Origin: Phymorhynchus buccinoides
Taxonomy: Eukaryota; Mollusca; Gastropoda; Neogastropoda; Raphitomidae
NCBI GenBank assembly: GCA_017654935.2
Contig: CM065689.1
Span: forward strand, 61,307,252-61,371,251
Reading direction: 5' to 3'
Length of the DNA: 64,000 bases
The notes beneath the pieces are model-generated. The model made no database searches. It saw nothing but the letters and a program-made list of their open reading frames with translations, and had not been told where the DNA came from. Below are positions 31,301 to 40,985 of the stretch, piece by piece. Position numbers and translations under genes: made by a program. The number at the start of each line of letters is the position of its first letter. Within the stretch, counting starts at the first letter, position 1.

Positions 31301-33904
31301 GACACCAGCACCAGTTGGGGCCACAACAGCAGCGCCAGCTCCTCCAGGCAGAGGGACTCCCCTGATGCCAGCTCCTCCAGGCAGAGGGACTCCCCTGATG
31401 CCAGCTCCTCCAGGCAGAGGGACTCCCCTGATGCCAGCTCCTCCAGGCAGAGGGACTCCCCTGATGCCAGCTCCTCCAGGCAGAGGGACTCCCCTGATGC
31501 CAGCTCCTCCAGGCAGAGGCGCATTCAGCAGGCCCTGGAGGAGCGACAGCGCCGGGCGTGCCTCCCTTCAGCGTGCCAGCTGCTGAGCGTGGCGCCGTCG
31601 TGGGCCAACATCAGCCGGCTGTCGGCCATGCTGGCTTCTTACACCTCCTCCCAGCTGCCCGCCCTCCCCCGCCCGGGGCCCAGCCAGTCTGCCAGTGACC
31701 CGGTTGTCATCGACAACTCTTCTGATGACAGCGACGATGAGAGGAGCGGCACGGCGGGGGTTGCTGACCGCCTGACCACTGACGCCGTGCCTGTGGCCAA
31801 GACAGTGGTGGTGCCCTGCAGCGCTGACCCTGAGATGACCACCAATGCCCTGGATTGTCACACCACTGCCCACAATTTTCACACCACACATGCAGCAGCA
31901 GCATCGGCCGCGGCAGAGCAGGTGGGCACTCACATCGACGTACAGAGCATCTCCTCGGATGAGTCTGAGGCTGAAGTGGTGGACGTGGAATCCATCAGCG
32001 ACTCGGACAGCAGCGTGGACAGCTTTCTCGCTGCTCAGGATAGATCAGGAGCACCACCCAAGGACAGTACTTCAGGTGTGGACAGCTTTCTCGCTGCTCA
32101 GGATAGATCAGGAGCACCGCCCAAGGACAGTACTTCAGGTGTGGACAGCTTTTCGTCCGTTTCAAGAGCTCAAGAAACCCAAACACTGTCCACTCACCGC
32201 GGGCCGCTTGGTGACTTTGATTTGTGTTTAGCCGCTGCTAATGCTCGTGCTTCTACGAGGCATGATGCTGAACGTGCCAGTCCCAGCTATGATCAAATAC
32301 CAAGACCCTCGTCAGCCAATTTGAGGTGTTTGAGAGCCAGGTCCGACAGGGTCCTTTCTCCTCTGGATTTTGCTCTTCTGATGCGTCCCAGACCTTTACC
32401 TGTGGACAGGAACCCAGTCCACCCGGGACCCTTTGAACCTCCAGTTGTCAAAAACGATGTTTTCATGGGGGCCGAGTCGGTTAGCTCTCCTTCGTCGTCC
32501 TCACACAACTCCCTCCCTCTGGTGTCAGATCCCTCGGAGGAGTCCTGTCACCATTCTCAGGCCACAACTTCACGCCCACAGTTTTTTAACTTTAACTCTT
32601 TCCTCATGACCTCAAGTTCTTCGCAAAACCTGTCTAATTATCTAGAGGGTCAAGCTTATGGATCTCCTATTCCTTCTTCAACAATCTCACAACACACCAC
32701 CAGAAGTCTACCTACGTCTACAGTCTCCCAGCACAGCGCAGAAAGTCTTTCTCAATCAACAGTCTCTCATCAGAGCTCAGAAAATGTATCCCTGTCAACG
32801 ATTTCTGAGCACAGCTTACGAAACCCTTTTCTCCCTGTTGCACTCAGTCAACGCCAAGCAGAGCGCCAATGCCACTTTCTTTCCACAGACTCCCAAAGCT
32901 CAAAGGATCAGGACTCCAAAAAGTGTGTGCAAGACATGGTGAATGGCATTGCCTCCCCTGGAGGAAAACAGGATGCACAAGACAGTTTGGACATGGGGGA
33001 AGGGTTCTCTGAAGACAAGAAAAACGATGATGAAGGTGAATGTGTGGACATGGGGGGAGAATTCTCTGAAGACAAGAAAAACGATGATGAAGGCGAATGT
33101 GTAGACAGCGTGGACATGGGGGGAGAATTCTCTGAAGACAAGAAAAACGATGATGAAGGCGAATGTGTGGACATGGGGGAAGGGTTCTCTGAAGACAAGA
33201 AAAACGATGATGAAGGCGAATGTATAGACGTGCCGAACAGTTCCTGCACTGCCCCTGAAAACGAAGATGACGCGTTGAACGATTCGTTGTCCAACAACAA
33301 AAGCAAAGACGAAATTTTGGATGAGCCGAATGATTCAATTACTACAAATATAAGTGAAGAGGCAGAGAATCTTTTGCTTTCTGACAATGGAAATGTTAGT
33401 GTTACCAATGCTGTCCAATCAGAAAATAGTGCTGCCCAAGACTTCTCTAACCTGACCAAAGAGGGACCGACTGACTGCCAGGCACTACCTGTTACTGCTC
33501 GTTGGAGTCCAGCGTCATCTGAATCAAAACCAACATTTGTTTCAACGTCAAGCACTTTTTGGGAAAAAGCATCCCAGCTGTCTTCAGTTGAGGGCGGCAG
33601 TGCTTTTCCCTTGGCTGAAGCTAGCAGTGACAGTGACGGCGCTGATGAAAAGTCTCACATTGAACTTGAAGCCTCGGCTGAGGGGAATCCCCCTTCCACA
33701 GACGACATGCCTGTTAGCAGCAGTGTAGAAAACGATGTTGGTAAGGGGGTTAATAGTACCAAGCCCACCGACCAAGACGGCGATGCCTTTGTTAAATATC
33801 ATCGCTCTGTCTTCCAGGCAGAGCGGAACAGTGAGCGTAGTTTGGACAGTGACTCTGATGGTGAGATGGCGATGCTCGCGTTGTGTAACGCTGTCAAACA
33901 GTGA
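25114..33904 (+). CDS. TOPORS: E3 ubiquitin/SUMO ligase Topors, three coding exons
   Basis: Topors is a nuclear RING ligase that acts on both ubiquitin and SUMO pathways. The predicted protein is about 1623 residues from segments 25114-25398, 25810-26487 and 29996-33904, with both splice junctions in phase 0. Features in order: low-complexity N-terminus (1-63); C3HC4 RING with C65, C68, C81, H83, C86, C89, C100, C103; the Topors-specific region with FRYRTT and FYRSNPAQSHRLVPWLNREL; its continuation HFMHEFLSFARSPYSMLTYD; a SUMO-interacting-type VVVVDDDD at about 399-406; a basic Arg/Ser/Lys tract at about 550-700 (likely nuclear localisation); VVIDNSSDDSDDE at about 890 and EVVDVESISDSDSS at about 980; three coding minisatellites; and an acidic tail. 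It is much longer than the roughly 1000-residue vertebrate protein, mostly through its repeat-rich C-terminal half. The start is taken at 25114 because an acceptor lies just upstream. Confidence 0.96.
25810..26487 (+). CDS. TOPORS: TOPORS exon with RING end and Topors core
   Basis: The acceptor TCCATTTTAG ends at 25809. The exon begins VKAECPLCKQPF, supplying the last two RING cysteines, and ends ...NALLHGADPM at a donor ATG/GTGAGA. It is GC-rich, with His/Arg-rich stretches at residues 170-215. A readthrough frame continues to 26614 but loses family similarity at the donor. Confidence 0.95.
26600..28828 (+). repeat. 69-bp minisatellite in TOPORS intron 2 (about 32 units)
   Basis: The unit is tgcagcacctgcttagtcct, tacagacactcacagtcaca, cgtatgttccattcactgaa and caacaaaac. 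Units are nearly identical, with rare changes such as ctgcag/ctacag and tcacacg/tcatgcg. Because 69 is 23 codons and one frame lacks stops, a 773-codon open frame (26571-28892) spans it. The array lies wholly between the donor at 26488 and the acceptor at 29995, so it is intronic. Confidence 0.97.
28839..28997. mobile_element. Complete mariner-like MITE with TA target duplication
   Basis: CAGTGTAACCTCCC at the left matches GGGAGGTTCCACTG at the right as inverted repeats. TA flanks both sides (28837-28838 and 28998-28999). The 159-bp element has no coding capacity. It is the short form of the family whose expanded member is at 43890-45702. It lies in TOPORS intron 2. Confidence 0.85.
29000..29995 (+). 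repeat. Rest of TOPORS intron 2, with a ~60-bp direct repeat
   Basis: Apart from the foldback, this stretch holds two copies of ggtacatagaatttgaataa followed by acagattgttarccatgata, at about 29224-29270 and 29888-29934. It is otherwise AT-rich, with no open frame of note. The second copy lies about 60 bp upstream of the exon acceptor. Confidence 0.6.
29385..29620. mobile_element. Foldback element in TOPORS intron 2
   Basis: gatggcttggagtcaaaacg at 29396 and its inverse cgttttgactccaagccatc ending near 29612 form perfect arms of about 40 bp. The arms contain a near-palindrome ggactatctttagatagtcc. Outside the perfect part, diverged inverse similarity continues inward (attgaacttcttg versus aataagttcaatg). 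The loop is AT-rich. Confidence 0.75.
29996..33904 (+). CDS. TOPORS: TOPORS last coding exon
   Basis: The acceptor TTGTGCAG ends at 29995. The exon resumes the conserved core directly (VASVIDIILGLIKRFTIDSD ... HEFLSFARSPY) and runs 1302 codons to TGA at 33902-33904. The frame stays open across about 3.9 kb of non-repetitive coding-like sequence, with Ser/Asp/Glu-rich and Arg/Lys-rich composition. The last codons, LALCNAVKQ then stop, lie at the junction with a 70-bp tandem array of the same coding sequence. Confidence 0.95.
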   Translation: MASVIDIILGLIKRFTIDSDEFYEHMHPYLQQHTRHFMHEFLSFARSPYSMLTYDTKARYEELSHTVASSDSSSDSDVVVVDDDDTPEASRSESHPIARNDVFLPHSAFSPAPVLARSGWDSPTPGPSWDLGGNSRHSPVTVDDSSDSDASTIIDPAYLAPEQSTTIDPAPEQSTTETASRKSQQPSDEEDVVFLSYDKPWEERSPIQLSSGSESETSRFVKALKQENNKRKRDRSHAAVANNDHRYHSSDVAHSSSGAHSSPPPPVLRRDTSAGDPHSSSRETSGRKESEETCHWKKRRHHRSSERRHSSRSSHKKKRKISRSGSGDQAKKRRDHSTEPDEECGEASSSSHKKHKHKRRKTSKERKEKRRRRHRPDSQGPGCSQESAGSSTAERTDQFKKHPSGHKKSTAASAAAVPAQAREGSGAYNMDSLLSDTSTSWGHNSSASSSRQRDSPDASSSRQRDSPDASSSRQRDSPDASSSRQRDSPDASSSRQRDSPDASSSRQRRIQQALEERQRRACLPSACQLLSVAPSWANISRLSAMLASYTSSQLPALPRPGPSQSASDPVVIDNSSDDSDDERSGTAGVADRLTTDAVPVAKTVVVPCSADPEMTTNALDCHTTAHNFHTTHAAAASAAAEQVGTHIDVQSISSDESEAEVVDVESISDSDSSVDSFLAAQDRSGAPPKDSTSGVDSFLAAQDRSGAPPKDSTSGVDSFSSVSRAQETQTLSTHRGPLGDFDLCLAAANARASTRHDAERASPSYDQIPRPSSANLRCLRARSDRVLSPLDFALLMRPRPLPVDRNPVHPGPFEPPVVKNDVFMGAESVSSPSSSSHNSLPLVSDPSEESCHHSQATTSRPQFFNFNSFLMTSSSSQNLSNYLEGQAYGSPIPSSTISQHTTRSLPTSTVSQHSAESLSQSTVSHQSSENVSLSTISEHSLRNPFLPVALSQRQAERQCHFLSTDSQSSKDQDSKKCVQDMVNGIASPGGKQDAQDSLDMGEGFSEDKKNDDEGECVDMGGEFSEDKKNDDEGECVDSVDMGGEFSEDKKNDDEGECVDMGEGFSEDKKNDDEGECIDVPNSSCTAPENEDDALNDSLSNNKSKDEILDEPNDSITTNISEEAENLLLSDNGNVSVTNAVQSENSAAQDFSNLTKEGPTDCQALPVTARWSPASSESKPTFVSTSSTFWEKASQLSSVEGGSAFPLAEASSDSDGADEKSHIELEASAEGNPPSTDDMPVSSSVENDVGKGVNSTKPTDQDGDAFVKYHRSVFQAERNSERSLDSDSDGEMAMLALCNAVKQ
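31338..31519 (+). repeat. 33-bp coding minisatellite in TOPORS (SSSRQRDSPDA)
   Basis: Five and a half in-frame copies of an 11-residue unit SSSRQRDSPDA lie at about residues 769-829. The nucleotide copies are almost identical, so the expansion is recent. The unit contains a Ser-Pro, a possible proline-directed phosphorylation site. Confidence 0.95.
32017..32150 (+). repeat. 63-bp coding duplication in TOPORS
   Basis: VDSFLAAQDRSGAPPKDSTS plus G is present twice, followed by a partial third copy (VDSF). The copies differ at one base in the middle (caccacc versus caccgcc). The frame is preserved. Confidence 0.9.
32989..33231 (+). repeat. 57-66-bp acidic coding repeat in TOPORS (4 units)
   Basis: Four in-frame copies of DMGGEFSEDKKNDDEGEC-V (variant DMGEGFSEDKK...) occur. 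One copy has a three-residue insertion SVD. Alternating GGEF and GEGF forms suggest duplication of a two-unit block. Confidence 0.93.
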
Positions 33905-34600
33905 GCATAGTTTGGACATTGACTCTGATGGTGAGATGGTGATGCTCGCGTTGTGTAACGCTGTCAAACAGTGACTCGAGTGAGCATAGTTTGGACATTG
34001 ACTCTGATGGTGAGGCTCGCCTTGTGTAACGCTGTCAAACAGTGAGCATAGTTTGGACATTGACTCTGATGGTGAGGCTCGCGTTGTGTAACGCTGTCAA
34101 ACAGTGAGCATAGTTTGGACAGTGACTCTGATGGTGAGATGGCGATGCTCGCATTGTGTAACGCTGTCAAACAGTGAGCATAGTTTGGACAGTGACTCTG
34201 ATGGTGAGATGGCGATGCTCGCGTTGTGTAACGCTGTCAAACAGTGAGCATAGTTTGGACAGTGACTCTGATGGTGAGATGGTGAGGCTCGCGTTGTGTA
34301 ACGCTGTCAAACAGTGAGCATAGTTTGGACAGTGACTCTGATGGTGAGATGGCTATGCTCGCGTTGTGTAACGCTGTCAAACAGTGACTCGAATGAGCAT
34401 AGTTTGGACATTGACTCTGATGGTGAGGCTCGCATTGTGTAACGCTGTCAAACAGTGAGCATAGTTTGGACATTGACTCTGATGGTGAGATGGTGATGCT
34501 CGCGTTGTGTAACGCTGTCAAACAGTGAGGATAATTTGGACAGTGACTCTGATGGTGAGATGGCGATGCTCGCGTTATGTAACGCTGTCAAACAGCAAGC
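33831..34600 (+). repeat. 70-bp array of the TOPORS terminal coding segment (about 11 units)
   Basis: The unit is gtgagcatagtttggacagt, gactctgatggtgagatggc, gatgctcgcgttgtgtaacg and ctgtcaaaca. The first unit is coding (SERSLDSDSDGEMAMLALCN then AVKQ). Later units shift frame by one base each and follow the stop. Some units lack the gatggtgatg segment, and two carry an extra gactcga. The last copy ends differently: gctgtcaaacagcaagcgga, then gtga. Confidence 0.95.
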
Positions 34601-34733
34601 GGAGTGAGACTAGCAGAACATCAGGGTGACTGCAAGCTTTAGGGAAGAACCTTTGTTTGAAAGTCAGTAAAAAGGAAAGGTTGTCCAGACTCTGAATTTT
34701 CACGAAAACTAGAACATCGGGGTAATTATCAGC

Positions 34734-34739
34734 AATAAA
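34734..34739 (+). promoter_or_regulatory. Candidate TOPORS polyadenylation signal
   Basis: AATAAA lies about 830 bases after the stop, just past the 70-bp array and before the 43-bp array. No transcript evidence is available, and other AATAAA hexamers occur further on (near 37717). Confidence 0.35.
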
Positions 34740-34789
34740 GGAAGAGCCTTAGTACATCAGTTTTAAGGGCGGTACAATTATTTAAAAAA

Positions 34790-37265
34790 ATGTTTTAAAA
34801 GCTCGCCATACTATGCATTAAAGTAAGATACATCAAGCAAAGTGACAGCTTGCCATACTATGCATTGTAGTAAGATACATCAAGCAAGGTGACAGCTCGC
34901 CATACTAGTAAGATGCATCAAGCAAGGTGACAGCTCGCCATACTATGCATTGTAGTAAGATACATCAAGGTGACAGCTCGCCATACTATGCATTGTAGTA
35001 AGATACATCAAGGTGACAGCTCGCCATATTACACATTGTAGTAAGCTACATCAAGGTGACAGCTCGCCATACTATACATTGTAGTAGTAAGATACATCAA
35101 GGTGACAGCTCTCCATACTATACATTGTACTTTTTGTAGTAAGATACATCAAGGTGACAGCTCACCATACTATGCATTGTACTTTTTGTAGTAAGATACA
35201 TCAAGGTGACAGCTCACCATACTATACATTGTAGTAAGATACATCAAGGTGACAGCTCACCATACTACACATTGTAGTAAGATACATCAAGGTGACAGCT
35301 CACCATACTACACATTGTAGTAAGATACATCAAGGTGACAGCTCGCCATACTACACATTGTAGTAAGATACATCAAGGTGACAGCTCACCATACTATGCA
35401 TTGTAGTAAGATACATCAAGGTGACAGCTCGCCATACTACACATTGTAGTAAGATACATCAAGGTGACAGCTCGCCATACTATGCATTGTAGTAAGATAC
35501 ATCAAGCAAGGTGACAGCTCGCCATGCTATGCATTGTAGTAAGATGCATCAAGGTGACAGCTCACCATACTATGCATTGTAGTAAGATACATCAAGGTGA
35601 CAGCTCGCCATACTATGCATTGTAGTAGTAAGATACATCAAGGTGACAGCTCACCATACTACACATTGTAGTAAGATACATCAAGGTGACAGCTCACCAT
35701 ACTATGCATTGTAGTAAGATACATCAAGGTGACAGCTCGCCATACTATGCATTGTAGTAGTAAGATACATCAAGGTGACAGCTCACCATACTACACATTG
35801 TAGTAAGATACATCAAGGTGACAGCTCACCATACTATGCATTGTAGTAAGATACATCAAGGTGACAGCTCGCCATACTACACATTGTAGTAAGATACATC
35901 AAGGTGACAGCTCACCATACTATACATTGTAGTAAGATACATCAAGGTGACAGCTCGCCATACTACACATTGTAGTAAGATACATCAAGGTGACAGCTCG
36001 CCATACTATGCATTGTAGTAAGATACATCAAGCAAGGTGACAGCTCGCCATGCTATGCATTGTAGTAAGATGCATCAAGGTGACAGCTCACCATACTATG
36101 CATTGTAGTAAGATACATCAAGGTGACAGCTCGCCATACTATGCATTGTAGTAGTAAGATACATCAAGGTGACAGCTCACCATACTATGCATTGTAGTAA
36201 GATACATCAAGGTGACAGCTCGCCATACTACACATTGTAGTAAGATACATCAAGGTGACAGCTCACCATACTATGCATTGTAGTAAGATACATCAAGGTG
36301 ACAGCTCGCCATACTATGCATTGTAGTAGTAAGATACATCAAGGTGACAGCTCACCATACTATGCATTGTAGTAAGATACATCAAGGTGACAGCTCGCCA
36401 TACTACACATTGTAGTAAGATACATCAAGGTGACAGCTCACCATACTATGCATTGTAGTAAGATACATCAAGGTGACAGCTCGCCATACTATGCATTGTA
36501 GTAAGATACATCAAGGTGACAGCTCGCCATACTATACATTGTAGTAAGATACATCAAGGTGACAGCTCGCCATACTATGCATTGTAGTAAGATACATCAA
36601 GGTGACAGCTCGCCATACTATGCATTGTAGTAAGATACATCAAGGTGACAGCTCGCCATACTACACATTGTAGTAAGATACATCAAGGTGACAGCTCGCC
36701 ATGCTATGCATTGTAGTAAGATACATCAAGGTGACAGCTCGCCATACTATGCATTGTAGTAAGATACATCAAGGTGACAGCTCGCCATGCTATGCATTGT
36801 AGTAAGATACATCAAGGTGACAGCTCGCCATACTATGCATTGTAGTAGTAAGATACATCAAGCAAGGTGACAGCTCGCCATACTATACATTGTAGTAAGA
36901 TACATCAAGGTGACAGCTCGCCATGCTATGCATTGTAGTAAGATACATCAAGGTGACAGCTCACCATACTACACATTGTAGTAAGATACATCAAGGTGAC
37001 AGCTCGCCATACTATGCATTGTAGTAAGATGCATCAAGGTGACAGCTCGCCATACTACACATTGTAGTAAGATACATCAAGGTGACAGCTCGCCATACTA
37101 TACATTGTAGTAAGATACATCAAGGTGACAGCTCGCCATGCTATGCATTGTAGTAAGATACATCAAGGTGACAGCTCGCCATACTACACATTGTAGTAAG
37201 ATACATCAAGGTGACAGATCACATGCTATGCATTGTAGTAAGATACATCAAGCAAGGTGACAGCA
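34790..37265 (+). repeat. 43-bp array downstream of TOPORS (about 56 units)
   Basis: The unit is gatacatcaaggtgacagct, cgccatactatgcattgtag, taa. Variants include ctcgcc/ctcacc, tatgcattg/tacacattg/tatacattg, an extra gta, and a four-base aagc insertion in some units. There is no open frame of note. Confidence 0.96.
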
Positions 37266-37384
37266 AGCGTTTTTTGAGTTGCTGTTTGAACCAGTCTCAG
37301 ATGGCTAGGTCGGTTACAAAGCTCGCTATACCCAATGAAAGGTTGTATTGCTTCTGTCAAATGTTTATCATGTTTGTGGGCAGA

Positions 37385-37580
37385 ACTTACCCTATTTGGA
37401 CTACAGGGCACACCTTATCTCATTAGAACTTAATAGAAGGCACATCCCCCAAATGTGACGCCCAATTTGGATTGTGTTATTAACTTATTACAGTTTCTTG
37501 CTACATTTGTAGTCATATTATAACAAAAGGCGCAGGTGTCTCACTCTGGGAAACAAGTATCACTTTATAGTCAGAAAGAT
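37385..37580. mobile_element. Diverged copy of the 'ggactacaaggcg' MITE
   Basis: gactacagggcacaccttat opens a stretch that parallels the MITE copies at 40.2, 47.5 and 58.2 kb: a central ttattaacttattacagttt, then cttgctacatttgtagtcat, then aaaaggcgcaggtgtctcac. It is the most diverged copy and is not expanded. Confidence 0.55.
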
Positions 37581-37720
37581 AGGGTATACTGTTCTGAATA
37601 CACCTATCCAAGAAATTCAGTCTGTTTTAACAAGATTTGAACTTTGCTTGTGCCAGTCAGATCCTCGAGTTTTCATAAGAACATGGAAGGTGGTGTTGTA
37701 TATCAAATGTTATAAATAAA

Positions 37721-37784
37721 TTGTATGAAAGGAATGCATGGTATACCATACATACCAATTACCCGTGCAATCTTATACTATATA
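37721..37784 (+). repeat. 64-bp direct repeat, left copy, flanking element C
   Basis: ttgtatgaaaggaatgcatg through tatactatata is identical to 39885-39948. It contains a palindrome tggtatacca. With its short gtg spacer, the pair was a tandem dimer before element C inserted. Confidence 0.92.
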
Positions 37785-39877
37785 TCGAGGGTTGCCTGCC
37801 AGAGTAGCGTATATCGCGTTTCAGTAGTTTGGAGAAAAACGGAATTCAAAGTTTGAAGCTTAAGTACATCAATAAACGAAACCTTTGTAGCGTGGAAAGA
37901 GTTTAGGCGTTTACTTTAATATCTTCGCCATTAGCAAGAGAAAGAAATGTAACAACACAATGTTTAGTTTTATCACAATAATTAATCAAAGTAGGTAGGG
38001 GTAGCGCTATAACAAAAAGGCCGGGGGCATTCAATCCACAAGGCGCTCTAAACACCCAGCCTATCACGAGTATAGTCATATGTCTCAGTTCAGTCTGACG
38101 CAACACGGGACAGAGACCGGCCGAGACTCATTTACATACTGGAGTATCCTCACGTGCTCTGCTCTGGCCGTACCAGTGGTGGTCAACATCAAAGTGACCC
38201 TTTTGTTATATGCCGACATACACTGAGTGAGCAATGCGTACAGGGTTGAAAATCACGTTTTCACGTAAAGCCAGACTGTGATACGTGAGTCAGTGGGGGA
38301 AAAAAAGCGTTCAGAAGGCTACCAAAGTAGTTTTTTCTTACTTTTTTTTTACAACAAACACTTTGATTTACGAGTTTGATAACAATTGAACAGGAACATT
38401 TAGATATTCAGAGTAAAAATAAAATGTTATGAAGTAAACAAACGCCTTCCACTCCTACCCTACTCGGGGGAAAAAATACAGTATTATGTAGGCCTACAAC
38501 TGATAATCAATAAGATTTTATTGTACGATATTGCCCTTGTGTGGATATGCGATTTAAGGGCAGGCACAAAATAATAGTTTGTAAGAAAATAAAAGGTTAG
38601 TTGGTGAATGGAGAGGTAGGGGCTAAAATAGAGGTGTGGAAGGTGCTGTATTGCTGAAAAGAGCTTTTGCCTCTTGTGATCTTTATGAGATAATGGTAAT
38701 TTGCAGAGTGGGCAGACTTACCAAAAAAAGGAATGACAGACAAACAAACACGAGAAAAAAACCACACACACATTTCAATATGTGTGTGTGCGCGTGTGAG
38801 TGTGTGTGTGTATGTGACTGACAGACAGACAGAAAGAGATAGACAGACAGACAGACAAACAGAAAGAGATGGACAAACAGACAGAAAGATTCGGACAGAC
38901 AGACAGAGATTGAGAGACAGACAACATCGATAGCTTTTAGGTGACCCATCGTTTGTGATGTAGGCATCAAACAAGTGTCAGCATTACCGCCCTTGTGATC
39001 TTTGTGCGTTCCTTACTGTTTGGTCAACTACTATACCGCAGTACTGCATACCAGGCGGTAATGAAATACCAGGGGTAATTAAAAGGGAGGGGGGTGGTAA
39101 GCAGGATTGGAATGGAAAAGTGAACAGTATCTGCATGACATGTATTATGTAATCCCACGAAAACGTACGAATGTATGAACAATATTGTTTACTCTCTAAC
39201 ATTGGCAATTCTCTAAAATGATAACTGTTATGCTGATTAAAGACAAAAAAGACAAACAAAACACGTTTGGAGAGAGAGTGAGAAAGAGTGAGAGAGAGAG
39301 AGAGTTGCCGATTAATTTACCAATGAGTGAGACTGAGAGAGAGAGAGAGAACGAGAGAGAGAGAGAGAAAGCCGCCACTAGCTCACATGACTCACAAGAT
39401 GTCCCATTACAGTCTGTGGTTATATGACCCTAGTCTTTCAAATCAAACACGCGCCTATGTTATATGGTCACAAGTCACTGTCTGGTCCAAGTTGGAGGCC
39501 CTTGTGACTGAATTCCTTCCGACTGATCAAAGGCATTCCTCAGTTGTCATCTGATCAGCCGGTCAGTTGTAAGACGAAAGTGTCTGTTCAGCACATGCCG
39601 AACAAGTTGAAAGCGTTATATACTACTTCAGCGAGGGTGAAATTTCAAGTTTTAGACTTTTGTTGGTAAGCTGAAGGATACATTCAGATATCTCATGATC
39701 TGGGTTGCACGAGTTTGGTCAGTTCTTGGATGGTAGCATTAATTAACTCACAATTTACAAGTCATATCGCCTAAAACATCTGATAGCATGAAAAGATACC
39801 CCTTTTAGAGTGTTTCTATGAAAAAAAATAAAAACTCATTTTTGTCGATACATCATGATCTGGCAGGTAACCCTCGA
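37785..39877. mobile_element. TIR element C with TATA target duplication
   Basis: tcgagggttgcctgccaga at the left and its inverse tctggcaggtaaccctcga at the right (ending 39877) form 19-bp terminal inverted repeats with one mismatch. TATA flanks both ends (37781-37784 and 39878-39881). The 2.1-kb interior is non-coding. It contains (GT)n and (ACAG)n tracts at 38780-38920 and (GA)n tracts at 39270-39370. It is probably non-autonomous and unrelated to elements A and B. Confidence 0.82.
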
Positions 39878-39884
39878 TATAGTG

Positions 39885-39948
39885 TTGTATGAAAGGAATG
39901 CATGGTATACCATACATACCAATTACCCGTGCAATCTTATACTATATA
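39885..39948 (+). repeat. 64-bp direct repeat, right copy, flanking element C
   Basis: Identical to 37721-37784. It is followed by tagtgttgt, which resembles the gtgttgt before it, as expected if this was the second unit of a ~67-bp dimer. The DNA from 39950 to 40230 is AT-rich with nothing recognised. Confidence 0.92.
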
Positions 39949-40244
39949 TAGTGTTGTCAGGTTCGTGTCTTTAGACCTTACTCGTAAAGTAATTGGTTTT
40001 TAGCAAATCTGATTGGGGTCTGTGATCAATTAAGCCATAAACATTATAACCCATGGAATGAACATGTTTCTCTTCCATGAAATTAGAAAAAAATACTTTT
40101 GTTTTAGCATGTACTGATGTAGCGATAACCATGTAAGATTATTAACTAGTTGTATGAATCCCAACTCATAAATCATAATATTGTTTTCACTGAAAGTGAG
40201 TCACTAAAGTAAACAAATTTGAAAAGATCACTTGTAGTTGTAGT

Positions 40245-40985
40245 CATATTTTATGGACTACAAGGCGTACCTGATTATAAGGCGCACCCCGCAAGTTCTA
40301 CACTAAATTCAGATATTGTTATTAATATTATAGTTTCTTACTATATTACCAGTCACATTATAAGGCGCACCCCGCAAGTTTCACACTAAATTCAGATATT
40401 GTTATTAATATTATAGTTCCTTACTATATTACCAGTCACAATATAAGGCGCACCCCGCAAGTTTGACACTAAATTCAGATATTGTTATTAATATTATAGT
40501 TCCTTACTATATTACCAGTCACATTATAAGGCGCACCCCGCAAGTTCTACACTAAATTCAGATATTGTTATTAATATTATAGTTCCTTACTATATTACCA
40601 GTCACATTATAAGGCGCACCCCGCAAGTTCTACACTAAATTCAGATATTGTTATTAATATTATAGTTCCTTACTATATTACCAGTCACATTATAAGGCGC
40701 ACCCCGCAAGTTCTACACTAAATTCAGATATTGTTATTAATATTATAGTTCCTTACTATATTACCAGTCACATTATAAGGCGCACCCCGCAAGTTCTACA
40801 CTAAATTCAGATATTGTTATTAATATTATAGTTCATTACTATATTACCAGTCACATTATAAGGCGCACCCCGCAAGTTCTACACTAAATTCAGATATTGT
40901 TATTAATATTATAGTTCATTACTATATTACCAGTCACATTATAAGGCGCAGGGATCTCAGTTTAGGAAAAGCCTTATAGTATAAC
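40245..40985. mobile_element. MITE with interior expanded to an 83-bp array (about 8 units)
   Basis: The left end tcatattttatggactacaa, then ggcg, matches the MITE at 47.5 kb. The interior unit taaggcgcaccccgcaagtt, ctacactaaattcagatatt, gttattaatattatagttcc, ttactatattaccagtcaca, tta repeats every 83 bp. The right end ggcgcagggatctcagttta corresponds to the other end of the family. The array is thus a MITE interior in multiple copies. Confidence 0.85.

Noticed and set aside
34790..37265. CRISPR-like array
   Set aside because: Units are contiguous with no unique spacers, and the DNA is clearly eukaryotic. The same applies to all other arrays here.
37721..39948. LTR retrotransposon bounded by 64-bp repeats
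   Set aside because: The direct repeats lie outside short TIRs with TATA duplications. There is no primer-binding site, polypurine tract or gag-pol coding.
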